In this document: positions 1 to 8,590 of the stretch, one piece after another
Numbering within the stretch: position 1 is the stretch's first letter
Layout: every line of letters begins with the position of its first letter
Assembly: GCA_033557675.1 (NCBI GenBank)
Contig: JAWQRM010000626.1
Coordinates: forward strand, 1 to 20,885
Reading direction: 5' to 3'
Source of the DNA: Coptodactyla brooksi
Taxonomy: Eukaryota > Arthropoda > Insecta > Coleoptera > Scarabaeidae
DNA: 20,885 nucleotides
Notes under the pieces: model-generated
Databases searched by the model: none
The model's input: the letters and a program-made list of their open reading frames with translations, nothing else
What the model was told of the DNA's origin: nothing
Translations under genes and position numbers: made by a program

Positions 1-238
1 ATATTCAACTTTTCAGTATTTTCGTGTGGCATTTTGGTCTTTGTGCTCTGTGTTTACTTTTTCTTACCGATAGGTTTAAAGAGAAAGTACGACATTCGAA
101 AAAGAAATCGATGTTGAGATACCTATTATTATTATATGTATTAAACTGAATAAAAGTAAATTATTCGTAAATTATTATATAATTAGCTTAAGGACTAAAA
201 TAATGACTTTTTTGTCAACATTTGGCAACATAATATGT
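1..238. other. AT-rich DNA without a recognised feature
   Basis: No open frame, RNA gene or repeat was recognised between the window edge and the left end of the mariner relict. Confidence 0.6.
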
Positions 239-937
239 TAGGTTCTTCGGAAAGTAATTTCGTTTTCCTCGCATATTTTTCTCCAAATATTTTGTTTAGT
301 TCTGTGCAATTGTTTTCTTGTTGTGTCCTATGAAACACGGAGAAACAAAAGCAGCATTTTCGGCACATTTTGCTTTTTATTACAAAAAAGCTAAAAATGC
401 CGTTCTAGCTAGAAATTAAAAAAAATATATGTGGTGTATATGGAGGAAATGTATTGGCAGAATGCCAGTGCCAAAACTGGTTCGCAAAATTTTTGCAAAA
501 ATGAAAAAAATCAAAAAAATTTTTGAAATTTTGCAAAATTATCAAAATTTTATTTCTTAAGTGAACTGTCGTCAACTGGATAAATTGCATAATTCACTTA
601 AACACAAAAAGCCGGAATTGGTCAATAGCATTCTATTATACCACCACATCCACCGTATTCTCCAGATCTAGCACCTTCCGATTATTACTTGTTTCGGTCT
701 CGATAACATTTTTTGGACAGCAAAACCTTTACTTCAAATGAGGCCGTCAAAAATTACTTCGGTCAGTTCCTTGTCAGCAAGGATCAGAAGTGTTATGTAG
801 TGTGGAATCATGTTACTGGACCAAAGTGTTGAATACGTAATTACATAAAATATTTATACTCTCTAAAAAAAGTGCCTTCACTTTTACAAAAAAAACGAAA
901 TTAAACAAAATTAATTATTTATTACTTTCCGAACAAC
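239..937 (+). mobile_element. Internally deleted mariner-family DNA transposon
   Basis: The left terminal inverted repeat begins GGTTCTTCGGAAAG at 241 and runs through AATTTCGTTTT to 266. The right end reads AAAACGAAATT (892-902), then, after about 18 extra bases, ATTACTTTCCGAACAAC (921-937). Without the extra bases the two ends are near-perfect reverse complements. At about 0.7 kb the copy is roughly half the usual mariner length of about 1.3 kb, and the missing part is transposase coding sequence. The remaining coding pieces read on the + strand. Both ends persist, so the copy could once have been moved in trans, but the interrupted right end makes that unlikely now. Confidence 0.85.
353..832 (+). 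pseudogene. Mariner transposase remnant
   Basis: Four frame-shifted pieces of a mariner transposase occur in the right order. About 353-416 gives KKAKNAVLARN. About 425-497 gives ICGVYGGNVLAE and NWFAKF, which resembles the N-terminal helix-turn-helix region. 567-629 gives CRQLDKLHNSLKHKKPELVN, from the catalytic core just before the second aspartate region. 647-832 gives HPPYSPDLAPSDYYLFRS, the hallmark mariner block containing the third catalytic D (in SPDLAPSDY), then the C-terminal tail to a stop at 830-832. The DNA-binding linker, the first catalytic D and the HDNA-type block are deleted. Stops interrupt the first and last pieces. The pieces look most like the irritans/mellifera type, but the subfamily is uncertain. 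Confidence 0.85.
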
Positions 938-2873
938 AAAATATATAAAATTGAGGGTTAAATAAGTTAATAATGCTTAAAATCAACAGTTCTCGACTTA
1001 TATGCATTACTAAAATTAAATGGCTAAATAATATGGCTCATTAAGCGGATTTTTTAACACCAATTGCGTAACTTAAGTTTGACAGCTCCTGTTTTTTTTG
1101 TTTCCATAGCTACTTCATTCATGAAATATGATACTTCATTCTAAAATATGCACCACAAAGAACACAATTTTTCAAAAGCACTGAAGAAATGTAGAATCTA
1201 CACCCAACTTCAATTTCCACAGAAGAATTAAAAGATCTTACAATTACACGAAAATCGTAGCAATTATTGTTAAACTATTAGCATCATTTTATCCTACTTA
1301 GCAAGACTAATAAAAAATCACTTTTGTTTTCCAGAGAAATTTATCAAAAGAAAATTAATATAAGAAAATTCCTATAGGACACCATCATGGTGGAAGTTCA
1401 TATCTTACAGCAAATGTAATGGGGAATCAGCCTATATAAAATTTTCATAAGATTACATAAGAATATTTTGAAGGAATTCAAAAGTTGGTTTGCCTCAGAC
1501 ACTAATAAATTAGTAATACAAGTACAATGAAATGCAAATCAAGAGTTACATTCTAATATTGGATTTTGTTTTGTTTTGAAAAATGGATATGTGTTTTTCT
1601 GTTAACACGAGATGATCCAAAAATTTTAAGGCGACCAGAGACATGAATGCAAATAACTACAAATCTTTATTTTTTATTAACAAATCTTTACTCTTTAAAG
1701 TATGCGCTCTGTATTTATAACTTTCGCTATTCAATTGAAGGATTTGACCATTATTCTATTTATATTATTTTATTTTCTTATACCAGTATTACAGTTATAC
1801 AATGTATAAAGCATTAAACATTTTAATGCTTTATATAAATAAAATTTTAAAATAGTGTAGGTTTTTTTATATGTAAATTTTCTTCATAAAATGCACAGCA
1901 GTTTTACTGGCAATATAAAGTACATGAGATACATACCACTAAATAAAATAAATAAAAAAAAACATACCACTAAATGACATTTTTATTATTTCTAACTAAA
2001 ACTTTTAATTTTTATAGTAAATAATATTTTTTTATTTTACATGAATATAAATGTTAAACTCTCCAAAATAAATGTTTGGTTTGACGCGATTAATATTTAT
2101 TAAATTCTAGTAGTCCCATTTAAAATAAAATATTAAAAGCTGCACCAGAAAGTGATAATGACAACTTCAGATAATTTAGCTAAAATACTATTTTGATAAT
2201 CCGAACAGGAAACTCTAAAAATAATATAGCTCCCTTGATGCTGGAAATGTTGATGGTGAATGTAAACCCGGATTGACGTTGGAAGATCCATCGTCCAGTT
2301 ATCTGTAACTGGACCAAAACGTACTATTCGTTTTCAATGGTCGGCTTATGGCGTTCCAAAATAATGGTCCTCTAGTATAAGACGAAATTAACGAGAACTG
2401 CCGGACTTGCGTTAAAAGTTTATCGCTACGCCGTAATGTCGAGCAACGGCTTGTGAATGTTCAGAGCTAACACAGTGACAGTCTTGAATTATATTCCCTG
2501 CCATGTTCCAAAGCAACGCGTAACTTTCCAATGAAGGAACACTACGGATCGCTACAAAAAATACCATGCCAAATTAACGCTCCACAAGCAACCGCTCACC
2601 TACAATTCGAGTAACATGTCGCTGAAAATGCAATTAGGAACTTTTTCTTCACGGCACGTAGTCCAGGATAAAGATCCTAAATTTGATGCTCGAAGCAAAA
2701 ACGATGGTATTGGTTGTTAAACTTGAGCTTCAACTTGTCGTTGGTTTCTGATTAAATCTATTCTTCTTATAGTCGCATTTATGTTTCTTTCTGGCAACTA
2801 CACAGATAGCACGGGTGTAAGTTAGCATATGATAAAAAAATGACAAATTCAACATATTACCTTTTCTAAAAGA
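938..2873. other. AT-rich stretch without a recognised gene
   Basis: Nearly 2 kb with stops in all frames. ACATACCACTAAAT occurs twice near 1931 and 1961, around an A-rich spacer. From about 2200 the base composition becomes more balanced. That part may be the decayed 5' portion of the transposon whose transposase starts at 2874, but no end repeat could be identified. Confidence 0.5.
1805..1835. repeat. Short perfect inverted repeat (hairpin)
   Basis: TATAAAGCATTAAA (1805-1818) and TTTAATGCTTTATA (1822-1835) are perfect reverse complements with a 3-base loop. The setting is AT-rich with no gene next to it, and no role is evident. Confidence 0.8.
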
Positions 2874-3750
2874 ATGAAGAAAACTGTTGTATCTACGGAG
2901 TGGCAAATTGTGGTCAAAATTGTGTTGCATTACAAAAAGAACTTCCAAGTCGAAGCAACTCACAATTAACGAGCGTTTGGAGTAGTTCTTTTGACTGTGC
3001 CTAAAATTTGACATGCTACGAAGATACACCACAGTAAAGGTAAAATATATGTGGATACTTCTTCAAACAGTAAGAAAAAATGCGAAAGAAGACATTCCTA
3101 AATGTTCTAGTAAATCAAACTAAATTAAATAGATTAATATTTTGCTTATTAGAAGTTAGACCAGACGGATATTTTAAGAATTTCAAACGTTCTTATAGCA
3201 AAATATTGAACGAAGAATAACCTCATAGAATATGCACAAGCAACCGCTTCAATAGAAACGTGATATTTATGGCAGCTGCAGCAAGCAGTTTTTGTATGGA
3301 AAAATTGTTATATCATAATTGGTTTTGCGTTAATCGATAAGAGGCTAAACGAAGCTTTAAACGTAGATAACAAAAGAAAACGAAACGCGTAAAAGAAACG
3401 TTGATAACAAAAAAATTGAGCCTATTACTGCAGCCGTCTGTAAGAAGATGTTTCTTGAAAATGTAATACCAGACATTTGGTCCAAATTTCCAATTATTAG
3501 CACAAAACCATATAGTTTATACTTTTAAAGGTGAACACTTTTAACAGAAGTGTCTGGAGGTGGTTAATCTATTTTAATCACAATCGCCAAATAATGCCAA
3601 TTTTAATATGCGTTAAAAACGCTTACAATGAGTTGAAAAGAGAAACTGTTGATAATGTTTTCCTAAAATTGCGGACATGTTTATAATCAGCTATGTTGGC
3701 GGAGGATGGAAATTATTCCTCATATTAATAAGGCAAAACTTCTCAATTAA
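2874..3750 (+). pseudogene. Decayed Tc1/mariner-superfamily (DDE) transposase, distinct from the mariner at 239-937
   Basis: Pieces of one transposase lie collinear on the + strand in shifting frames. An ATG at 2874 opens MKKTVVSTEWQIVVKIVLHY and then RAFGVVLLTVPKI, which looks like a helix-turn-helix DNA-binding domain. About 3205-3285 gives NEE-stop-PHRICTSNRFNRNVIFMAAAA, resembling the catalytic-domain block after the first aspartate. 3415-3525 gives IEPITAAVCKKMF and ENVIPDIWSKFP, the stretch before the second catalytic motif, but the QDNA-type motif itself is lost. 3612 onward gives VKNAYNELKRE and DNVFLKLRTC. 3706-3750 ends in IIPHINKAKLLN and a stop. This C-terminal tail recalls the plant and oomycete type of mariner-like transposase, a comparison made from memory. 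Many stops and several frameshifts show it is inactive. The antisense open frame over 2730-3032 is a shadow. Confidence 0.65.
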
Positions 3751-3765
3751 AGCTTAATTAGAACA

Positions 3766-3819
3766 GTTTTATAATCTGGCAGTTATAAGCATAAGCTTAT
3801 TACTGCCAGATTATAAAAC
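3766..3819. repeat. 25-bp inverted repeat with 4-base loop
   Basis: The left arm (3766-3790, beginning GTTTTATAATCTGGCAGT) and right arm (3795-3819, ending ACTGCCAGATTATAAAAC) pair over 25 bp with one mismatch. The loop is ATAA. It begins 16 bp after the transposase stop, so it may be part of that transposon's end structure. No matching copy was seen upstream of the transposase. Confidence 0.85.
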
Positions 3820-4200
3820 TTGTAACTTTCAGAAACTTTTTGCCAAAATGTATTAAGGATCAGAATTTCAAATTTTTTGTTGTAACTGAAATAATTTACG
3901 ATTTTAGCCCATTCTAGAGCACTCTAGATACTGGAATACAAAATGAAGAAAGGAAGTGAGAAAAACTCTCAGAAACAGGAGAGACCTACTGAGAATTTTC
4001 TGGCAATTTCAGTCTGTGAAAATGTAGAGGGAGCTCTATTTCAAAATCAAAAGTTGCGACCATTTCCTGCAAAGCAGAAGTACTAGGAAAGCGAGAAGTT
4101 TATCAAAATTTGCACACAGATAGGCGTATTACATCTGTCAAATTTCATTTTGATATCATAGAATATGAGGGTTAATAATGCTTATTTCTGATTTATATCG

Positions 4201-4206
<6 letters not shown>

Positions 4207-4233
<27 letters not shown>
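4207..4233. repeat. (TA)n microsatellite
   Basis: About 13 uninterrupted TA units follow TATGTG. Its length is likely to be variable in the population. Confidence 0.9.
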
Positions 4234-4538
4234 TTGGAAGAACCAAAACACAATTTAAACTTTTTGAATCTTATCAAATCGCTATGAAATTTTGCAGGAA
4301 TACAGAAGACGACGTCCAGATTATATTTGATAACTTGTTAACATTTGGGGATGCACTAAATTGAACATTATGAAAAATTCGATAAATCAAAGGTCATCAA
4401 TTTTAACTTTTTTTGCATAGAACCGTTTTTGATGCGGTTTTCGATTATTTTCGTTGGGTTAGGTGCTAACAAATTAATATTGGTCGTAAACCGCTCGAAC
4501 AACGTTTGAAATTCATGAAAAATCTTTGAAAACCTGCA

Positions 4539-4564
4539 TTTTCTACGAAATATTTCGTAGAAAA
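4539..4564. repeat. Perfect 26-bp palindrome
   Basis: TTTTCTACGAAAT is followed directly by its reverse complement ATTTCGTAGAAAA, with no spacer. No gene is adjacent. Confidence 0.85.
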
Positions 4565-4994
4565 CATCGATTTTTCCTAATTAGCATTTAATCACACCAG
4601 AAGATCAAATCAGCGTATGATGTTAGTTGATAAATTAAAATATGATATTTTCATAAGTCCATAAAATTTCAGTTGATTTGGTTAACTTTGTTAAACTTGG
4701 TTAAAACTACCAAAAAGCAATATCTTTATGGCCAGGACTAATAACCTTCATTAATTATAGAAGCAATTCTGCAGAAGCATTCGTGAATTTATTTGCATTT
4801 ACTTTTGCAGAAAGAGCCACTCTATGTAGGCAGATAATTTTGAATATTGTTTCAATGATTGAAAATTGTCACTGTTCAAATGTCACTTTAAGTAGTGAAG
4901 AAAATCGAGCAAAAGGAAAGCGAGGATCAAATGATTTGTACTATCCTGGAATCCGGTCATAGAAAATCAACTAGACAGATTATTAGTACTTGCT

Positions 4995-5832
4995 AAAAAA
5001 AGTTAGGACTAATCCTCAAGATATATGGTGTAAAGGTAAATAATTAAAAGATATAGAAATTCAAAAAACCACGCCAGGAATGAAAACAGAAATACAGAAG
5101 CTGCCGTATTTAATGATCTTTTGAGCAGTAGTGTTGTAATTTCCTCGGCAACTATCTCGAAATTTCTAAATCGCCGTTTCTAATGATTCGAGTGGTTTTA
5201 ACCAAGTGTCAGATTTGGTAGAATTAAGATTGTTGGATTTACTATTTGTGTAAGAAATTGTTATCAAATAATGTCATTACTATGAGTTATCCCTTCCATT
5301 TTAGTTAGATTATGTTGTATGTAGGTATTTAAGGGACAGTTTCTTCGGTTCATTTAAAAAAAATCAGTCACGACTTAGTTCTCAAGATATATTGTGTCAA
5401 AATGTGTTTTTACATAATGTCAAAGTTGATTTTATTGAAAAAACGACGGCATACGGTTGATAACCTAAGAATAATTAAATGGCATAAAAAAGGCACGGTA
5501 GCAATGAAAACAGAAATACAAGATGTACCAGATTTAGTAATCTTTAGAACATGAATGTTGTATTTTTTCCGGAATTGTTCCCCAACACATCATTTCCGGC
5601 GGCGGCTGATTTTTGACTACATTTTACGAAAATTCAATTTAAAATTTTGTAAATAGCACGAAAGAAAACAAATTGTCCTTTAAACTGTTTGAGCGGCTCA
5701 TCATAAACTTCCTCGGAGCTTAGGTAGTCCCTTCGATCATAACAACAGAGAAATCTTTTTGGAGCAATAAAACTGATCCTTTAACCATTATAACTGAAAA
5801 CAGTAAATGAATCGTCTAGATAGGTTTAACCC
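4995..5832 (+). repeat. Unclassified repeat X, block A
   Basis: This is one of four related blocks (A 4995-5832, C 9506-9898, B 10690-11620, D 11500-11996). Each ends with GGAGCAATAAAAC, GATCCTTTAA and, except B, ATAGGTTTAACCC. Inside block A are two diverged sub-repeats, each with TCAAGATATAT, then GTGT, then AATGAAAACAGAAATACA. In both arms X follows a PLE 3' UTR in PLE orientation. Block C also precedes a PLE ORF fragment. X may therefore be part of the PLE terminal repeat (pLTR), or a separate element next to it. No coding capacity was recognised. Confidence 0.7.
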
Positions 5833-6060
5833 ACAACACATTCTAATCGATTTATCAACATTCAACGCCAACACCAACAAGAGACGCATCGCCTCAATCC
5901 GAAACCAACTAAACAGCAAATTTTGCAATAAGACCGTCTTCCACCCAAACAACTCAGTCCAAAACATTAAAAAAAAAGAATCCATCCAAAATAACAAACA
6001 CAAATTCCCTTTCCAACGCACCAACAATAGCATTATGACGCTTTGCATTATGACGCTTTG
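5833..6060. repeat. Segment Y between X and the PLE tail, left copy
   Basis: C-rich on the + strand and shared with 10490-10690 in reverse complement. It stays open on the minus strand (86 codons) and on the plus strand (84 codons), but neither product was recognised. The strong strand bias of its bases explains the open frames, so no gene is called. Confidence 0.6.
6031..6060. repeat. 15-bp tandem duplication
   Basis: CATTATGACGCTTTG is present twice head to tail. The right inverted arm has a diverged, partly deleted version near 10515-10540, so the duplication predates separation of the arms. Confidence 0.85.
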
Positions 6061-6286
6061 ATTATTATGCTACTAATAATGATATAATCATATAAATTTT
6101 CACACGAAATGGCTGGTCTGACCACCTCCAAAGCCAATGATGCGTTCCATAATAATACTTTTGTAAATATATTGTGATTACTTATTGCTATTTAGGCTAC
6201 GTGACTAAAGTTGAGGGTTTGGAACCTTTGGCTTTGTAACAAAGTAAGAACGAAGTCTCCACTATACCAAAATGTGAAGAGAGGAT

Positions 6287-6329
6287 GCTCGACGCACGTT
6301 TCGCTAACCAAGTTAGCATCATCAAGAGC
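6287..6329 (-). ncRNA. Hammerhead-ribozyme-like motif 1 (PLE family 1)
   Basis: Read on the minus strand: stem I strand GCTC (6326-6329), core box TTGATGA (6319-6325), one extra T, stem II GCTAAC-TTG-GTTAGC, GAAA (6299-6302), a minimal stem III closing loop GTGC, triplet GTC, then GAGC (6287-6290) pairing with GCTC. Every hammerhead part is in order. The box should begin with C (CTGATGA), and this C3-to-T change in the catalytic core should impair cleavage. The extra base between box and stem II is found in all copies. Confidence 0.75.
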
Positions 6330-6347
6330 GATGATGCTAACTTGGTT
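6306..6347. repeat. Snap-back inverted duplication of hammerhead stem II
   Basis: AACCAAGTTAGCATCATC (6306-6323) and GATGATGCTAACTTGGTT (6330-6347) are perfect reverse complements around a 6-base loop. The right half is an inverted extra copy of the hammerhead box and stem II. It replaces the UTR sequence found at the matching place in the right arm. Confidence 0.85.
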
Positions 6348-6487
6348 ACACAATAGTTTTTATTTACACAATATCTCCCCATATTGCATTTCCCGTCCCC
6401 ATGTTATCTAGTCTAAGGATACATAGCCCCTCGCCCTACCCTTTACAACTGCTAATCCGTCCAGCGTTTCCTCTAAATCTATTAAAC

Positions 6488-6587
6488 CTAGTCTATTAAA
6501 CTATACAGGGGGCTAATCTGTATGGGCCCCTCTGTCTTTATTAAGTCTATTCCTACTTTTAACAATTTCTATGTTTTCAAATGTAGG
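6488..6587 (-). pseudogene. PLE GIY-YIG endonuclease C-terminus fragment, left copy
   Basis: The minus strand reads FENIEIVKSRNRLNKDRG. One base must be skipped before PIQISPLYSLID and a stop at 6488-6490. The intact reading in the right copy is GSIEIVKYRNKLNKG, then PIPISPLYSLLD. The E of the xSIEI/xNIEI block corresponds to the conserved glutamate of PLE GIY-YIG nucleases. About 30 codons remain, with one frameshift. Confidence 0.7.
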
Positions 6588-6604
6588 AAAAAAACTCAAG
6601 ATTT

Positions 6605-7057
6605 CCCACTATTAAATTCACTTTCGAGATCAAAGCAATGGAACATTGCCTTTTCTGGATACACTGGTCATTAGAAATAATAATAGACTAGAGTTTGATA
6701 TTTACAAAAAAAAACACCCGATTCAGTAAGATAAAAAAGAGAGGAATCATGTAAGGAACATAGTTCTTATTAACAGATATGATAGGAATTTAGTAGATAA
6801 GTTAATTCATCGCCATAGATATAAGAAAAGTTTGTATAATACCACGTTTTTCCAACAGTAACAACGAACTGAAAAATTCATTTCGTTGTCTTTCTCTCAG
6901 TTCACTAAGGGCTTTAATAAGATTTTCAATAACGTAGGCATTAAATTGAAGTAACTAAAAGTGGAATATACCAAGTTAGCTGTACTGATTGTGATAAAAT
7001 AACACGGGAACGAAAAACGCTGTACGGGGAGATATTGTGTAAATGGGTAGTGGGGAT
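6605..7057 (+). pseudogene. PLE family 1 reverse transcriptase end, linker and GIY-YIG start, then 3' UTR
   Basis: The + strand reads PTIKFTFEIKAMEH, then, one base back, LPFLDTLVIRNNNRLEFDIY. This is the typical end of the PLE reverse transcriptase (thumb region). RNLVDKLIHRHRYKKSLYNT follows at 6784, in the linker. SGIYQVSCTDCDKI at 6960-7001 is the opening GIY half of the GIY-YIG endonuclease with its CxxC pair. The YIG half and the rest of the ORF are deleted. From about 7003 the sequence jumps to the 3' UTR (GGGAA, AACGCTGTACG, GGAGATATTGTGTAAA), matching 10165-10208. Several stops and shifts make it a dead fragment. It is head to head with the minus-strand tail ending at 6587. Confidence 0.8.
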
Positions 7058-7774
7058 AAGGTAAGGAAACGCCTAATTGGTCTCCTATTACTTATTATAA
7101 GAATAGATTTTTGTTTCCTGGTGCGATGACGCAACATTTAATACTAAATTCCCCAGAAACGTTTACTCCAAAAATACACTAGTTTGTAAACCTGCGAAAC
7201 TGTTGAGAAGAGGGAGATTTCTCGCAAGGCATGAATAATTCTCGCATCCTCAGATCATTTTATAAATAAAAGAAGTTATTTCTTTTCCTTCACTAAAGTC
7301 GTTAGAGAAATATTAACCATTCCTCACTCGGTATTAAACGGGAAAGCATAAAAGTTCCCAATTTCTCTTTATGGCAAAGATAATGCATTCCCCATAAGAA
7401 ACTTGGTGTGCCCCATTTAGCCATCGCTCCTCAGCAGTGGCGGTGTGTGTACGAGGAAAAGGAGAAAAATAACGTTTTTATTGATTCGGAGCTTGGTGGC
7501 GTCGGTAGCGATAAAGCCAGCTCGGGGGCGGTTGTGGTCCAGAGGCGTCGGCCTCGACGTCGGAGGCAGAGGTTTGGCGTCCAACGGCATCTCTATTAGT
7601 TATTTCACAGGCGCCGGCTAATTGGCCCGGGCTTTAGGTGTACATTGGAGGGCGGTGTCGGTTAAGACATGCGCGATACACAAAACTGCCCCAACCACCG
7701 GCGAATGGGGGCGGCATCGCTCCATCTCAACGCCACCCTTCCGCTGCCTCCTATTACATATTTAACGCGTGCAT

Positions 7775-7782
7775 TGACGTCA
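7775..7782. promoter_or_regulatory. CRE-type palindrome TGACGTCA
   Basis: A perfect TGACGTCA lies in the GC-richer island. This is the known CREB/ATF site, but chance occurrence is quite possible. Confidence 0.25.
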
Positions 7783-8041
7783 TTCCAGCTGGAAGAGCTA
7801 ATTTATGCCTCGGGGAGTGCTCGGGGAAAGACGGAGGAGGGATTTCGTAAACAAGAACTGTTTCTACCGTTTTCGTAAATTACTGATTTAACGCATCGTA
7901 AGAAAACTAACAACCCTCTGCCATACCAGAAAGGTGACCTCCTTTCTTAGCTCAGGTAGCGCAGATCTTAGAAAATACTCACACAAAATGTAACAATCAC
8001 GAACGCAACAAAGGGCCACGGCACATATGAAAAAATCCGCG

Positions 8042-8079
8042 TATTGTCCCAGGCTCCCGTACCTGGATGCCGGACAATA
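8042..8079. repeat. Short two-stage hairpin
   Basis: TATTGTCC (8042-8049) pairs with GGACAATA (8072-8079). Inside it CAGG (8050-8053) pairs with CCTG (8062-8065), leaving an asymmetric bulge. It is too short for a normal pre-miRNA, and no known miRNA was recognised. Confidence 0.5.
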
Positions 8080-8271
8080 TCCTTCCTCGGAGAGGATCGG
8101 TGTTAAAAATTACGTCCTCCTTTGTGTTTCTGTGTGCGCGCTGAGCATCTAGCGGATTAAAATTTCAGAATGCATTCGGCCGACCACACAGATCTCTTTT
8201 TTTTTCTCCCGGGTTGTTTTTTTTTTGTCGTTCAAGACGGGGGTGGATCCTTTATTTTTCCTCTTCGCTTA

Positions 8272-8289
8272 CACGTGTTGTATGCTAAT
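8272..8289. promoter_or_regulatory. E-box CACGTG beside an octamer-like ATGCTAAT
   Basis: CACGTG (8272-8277, bHLH site) lies 4 bp from ATGCTAAT (8282-8289, POU octamer-like), followed by AT-rich TAATTTATGG near 8301. This could be part of an enhancer or promoter, but motif evidence alone is weak. Confidence 0.25.
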
Positions 8290-8537
8290 GAGCTGCGCAT
8301 AATTTATGGAAATATTTCCTTGAAAATCGTTACCTGACCGAGAAAGTTATGTTTTAAAACTTTAAAAGAAAGAGAAAAATAAAATTTGGTAAAATATTGA
8401 AATTAACCGCAGTTCTTCTTTCCCGTCGTTTTTCGGTGGGGTGGAAGAAAAAGAGACCAATCTCGTCGGCACCAACGGACGAAACAAAGGGTAGCGCCGC
8501 TTTAAGCCGTGCGTTAATCAATCAATAACATCAATAC

Positions 8538-8590
8538 ATATCTCGGGCTTGCTGTAGCCCTCGGGGCTCTTCATCATGTAGAAGCGGGTT
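8538..8590 (-). CDS. Candidate 53-nt internal exon, unknown protein
   Basis: On the minus strand GTTTAACAG, a possible acceptor, is followed by a frame reading TRFYMMKSPEGYSKPEI. A GT donor can be placed after ATAT at 8538. The first 16 codons all end in G or C (ACC CGC TTC TAC ATG ATG and so on), unusual in such AT-rich DNA and the main sign of coding. Without splicing at that GT, the frame would run a few codons more to a TGA at 8518-8520. The acceptor has a poor pyrimidine tract and the protein was not recognised. It may equally be a chance open stretch in the GC-richer island. Confidence 0.25.

Larger units (their letters stand above)
3820..4994. other. Non-coding AT-rich stretch between transposon relicts
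   Basis: No coding frame was recognised. The stretch contains a TA microsatellite and a perfect palindrome, listed separately. Near 4155 it shares GAGGGTTAATAATGCTTA with a similar, gapped stretch near 953, possibly a short dispersed repeat. Confidence 0.5.
4995..6586. repeat. Left arm of a large inverted repeat (partner at 9988-11620)
   Basis: Read as reverse complement, this arm matches 9988-11620 block by block: X repeat, segment Y, PLE 3' UTR with its hammerhead motif, then the end of the PLE ORF. Shared landmarks include GGAGCAATAAAAC, the UTR phrase CCAAAGGTT, GTTAGCGAAACGTGCG and GATAACATGGGGACGGGAAA. The arms have diverged by point changes and small indels. The largest seen is about 90 bp missing from the right arm near 10690. 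Confidence 0.85.
6061..6587 (-). mobile_element. Penelope-like element family 1, 3' end, left copy
   Basis: On the minus strand this holds the last codons of a GIY-YIG endonuclease (6488-6587), then a 3' UTR of about 400 bp with a hammerhead motif. The reverse-complement copy at 9903-10480 has the same order, which identifies the shared unit. The minus-strand open frame over 6197-6382 (MMLTWLAKRASS) is a translation of the hammerhead motif and UTR, not a gene. Confidence 0.75.

Noticed and set aside
405..590. Minus-strand 61-codon frame
   Set aside because: It is antisense to mariner transposase pieces and made of low-complexity F/N/K codons.
2730..3032. 100-codon minus-strand frame
   Set aside because: It is antisense to the N-terminal part of the decayed transposase that reads on the + strand.
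5788..6061. Overlapping 84-86-codon frames on both strands
   Set aside because: Both strands are open because of base bias in segment Y. The copy at 10490-10690 is not preserved as a frame, and no family was recognised.
6197..6382. Minus-strand open frame containing MMLTWLAKRASS
   Set aside because: It recurs at 10182-10376 only because both are translations of the hammerhead motif and PLE 3' UTR; the conserved unit is the RNA structure, not a protein.
7408..7878. Three overlapping plus-strand frames in the GC-richer island
   Set aside because: The minus strand is open over part of the same stretch (MPLDAKPLPP near 7587), and GC-rich DNA has few stops. There is no codon or family evidence for either strand.
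8042..8079. Possible microRNA precursor
   Set aside because: The hairpin is under 40 nt with an asymmetric bulge, and no known insect miRNA was recognised in it.
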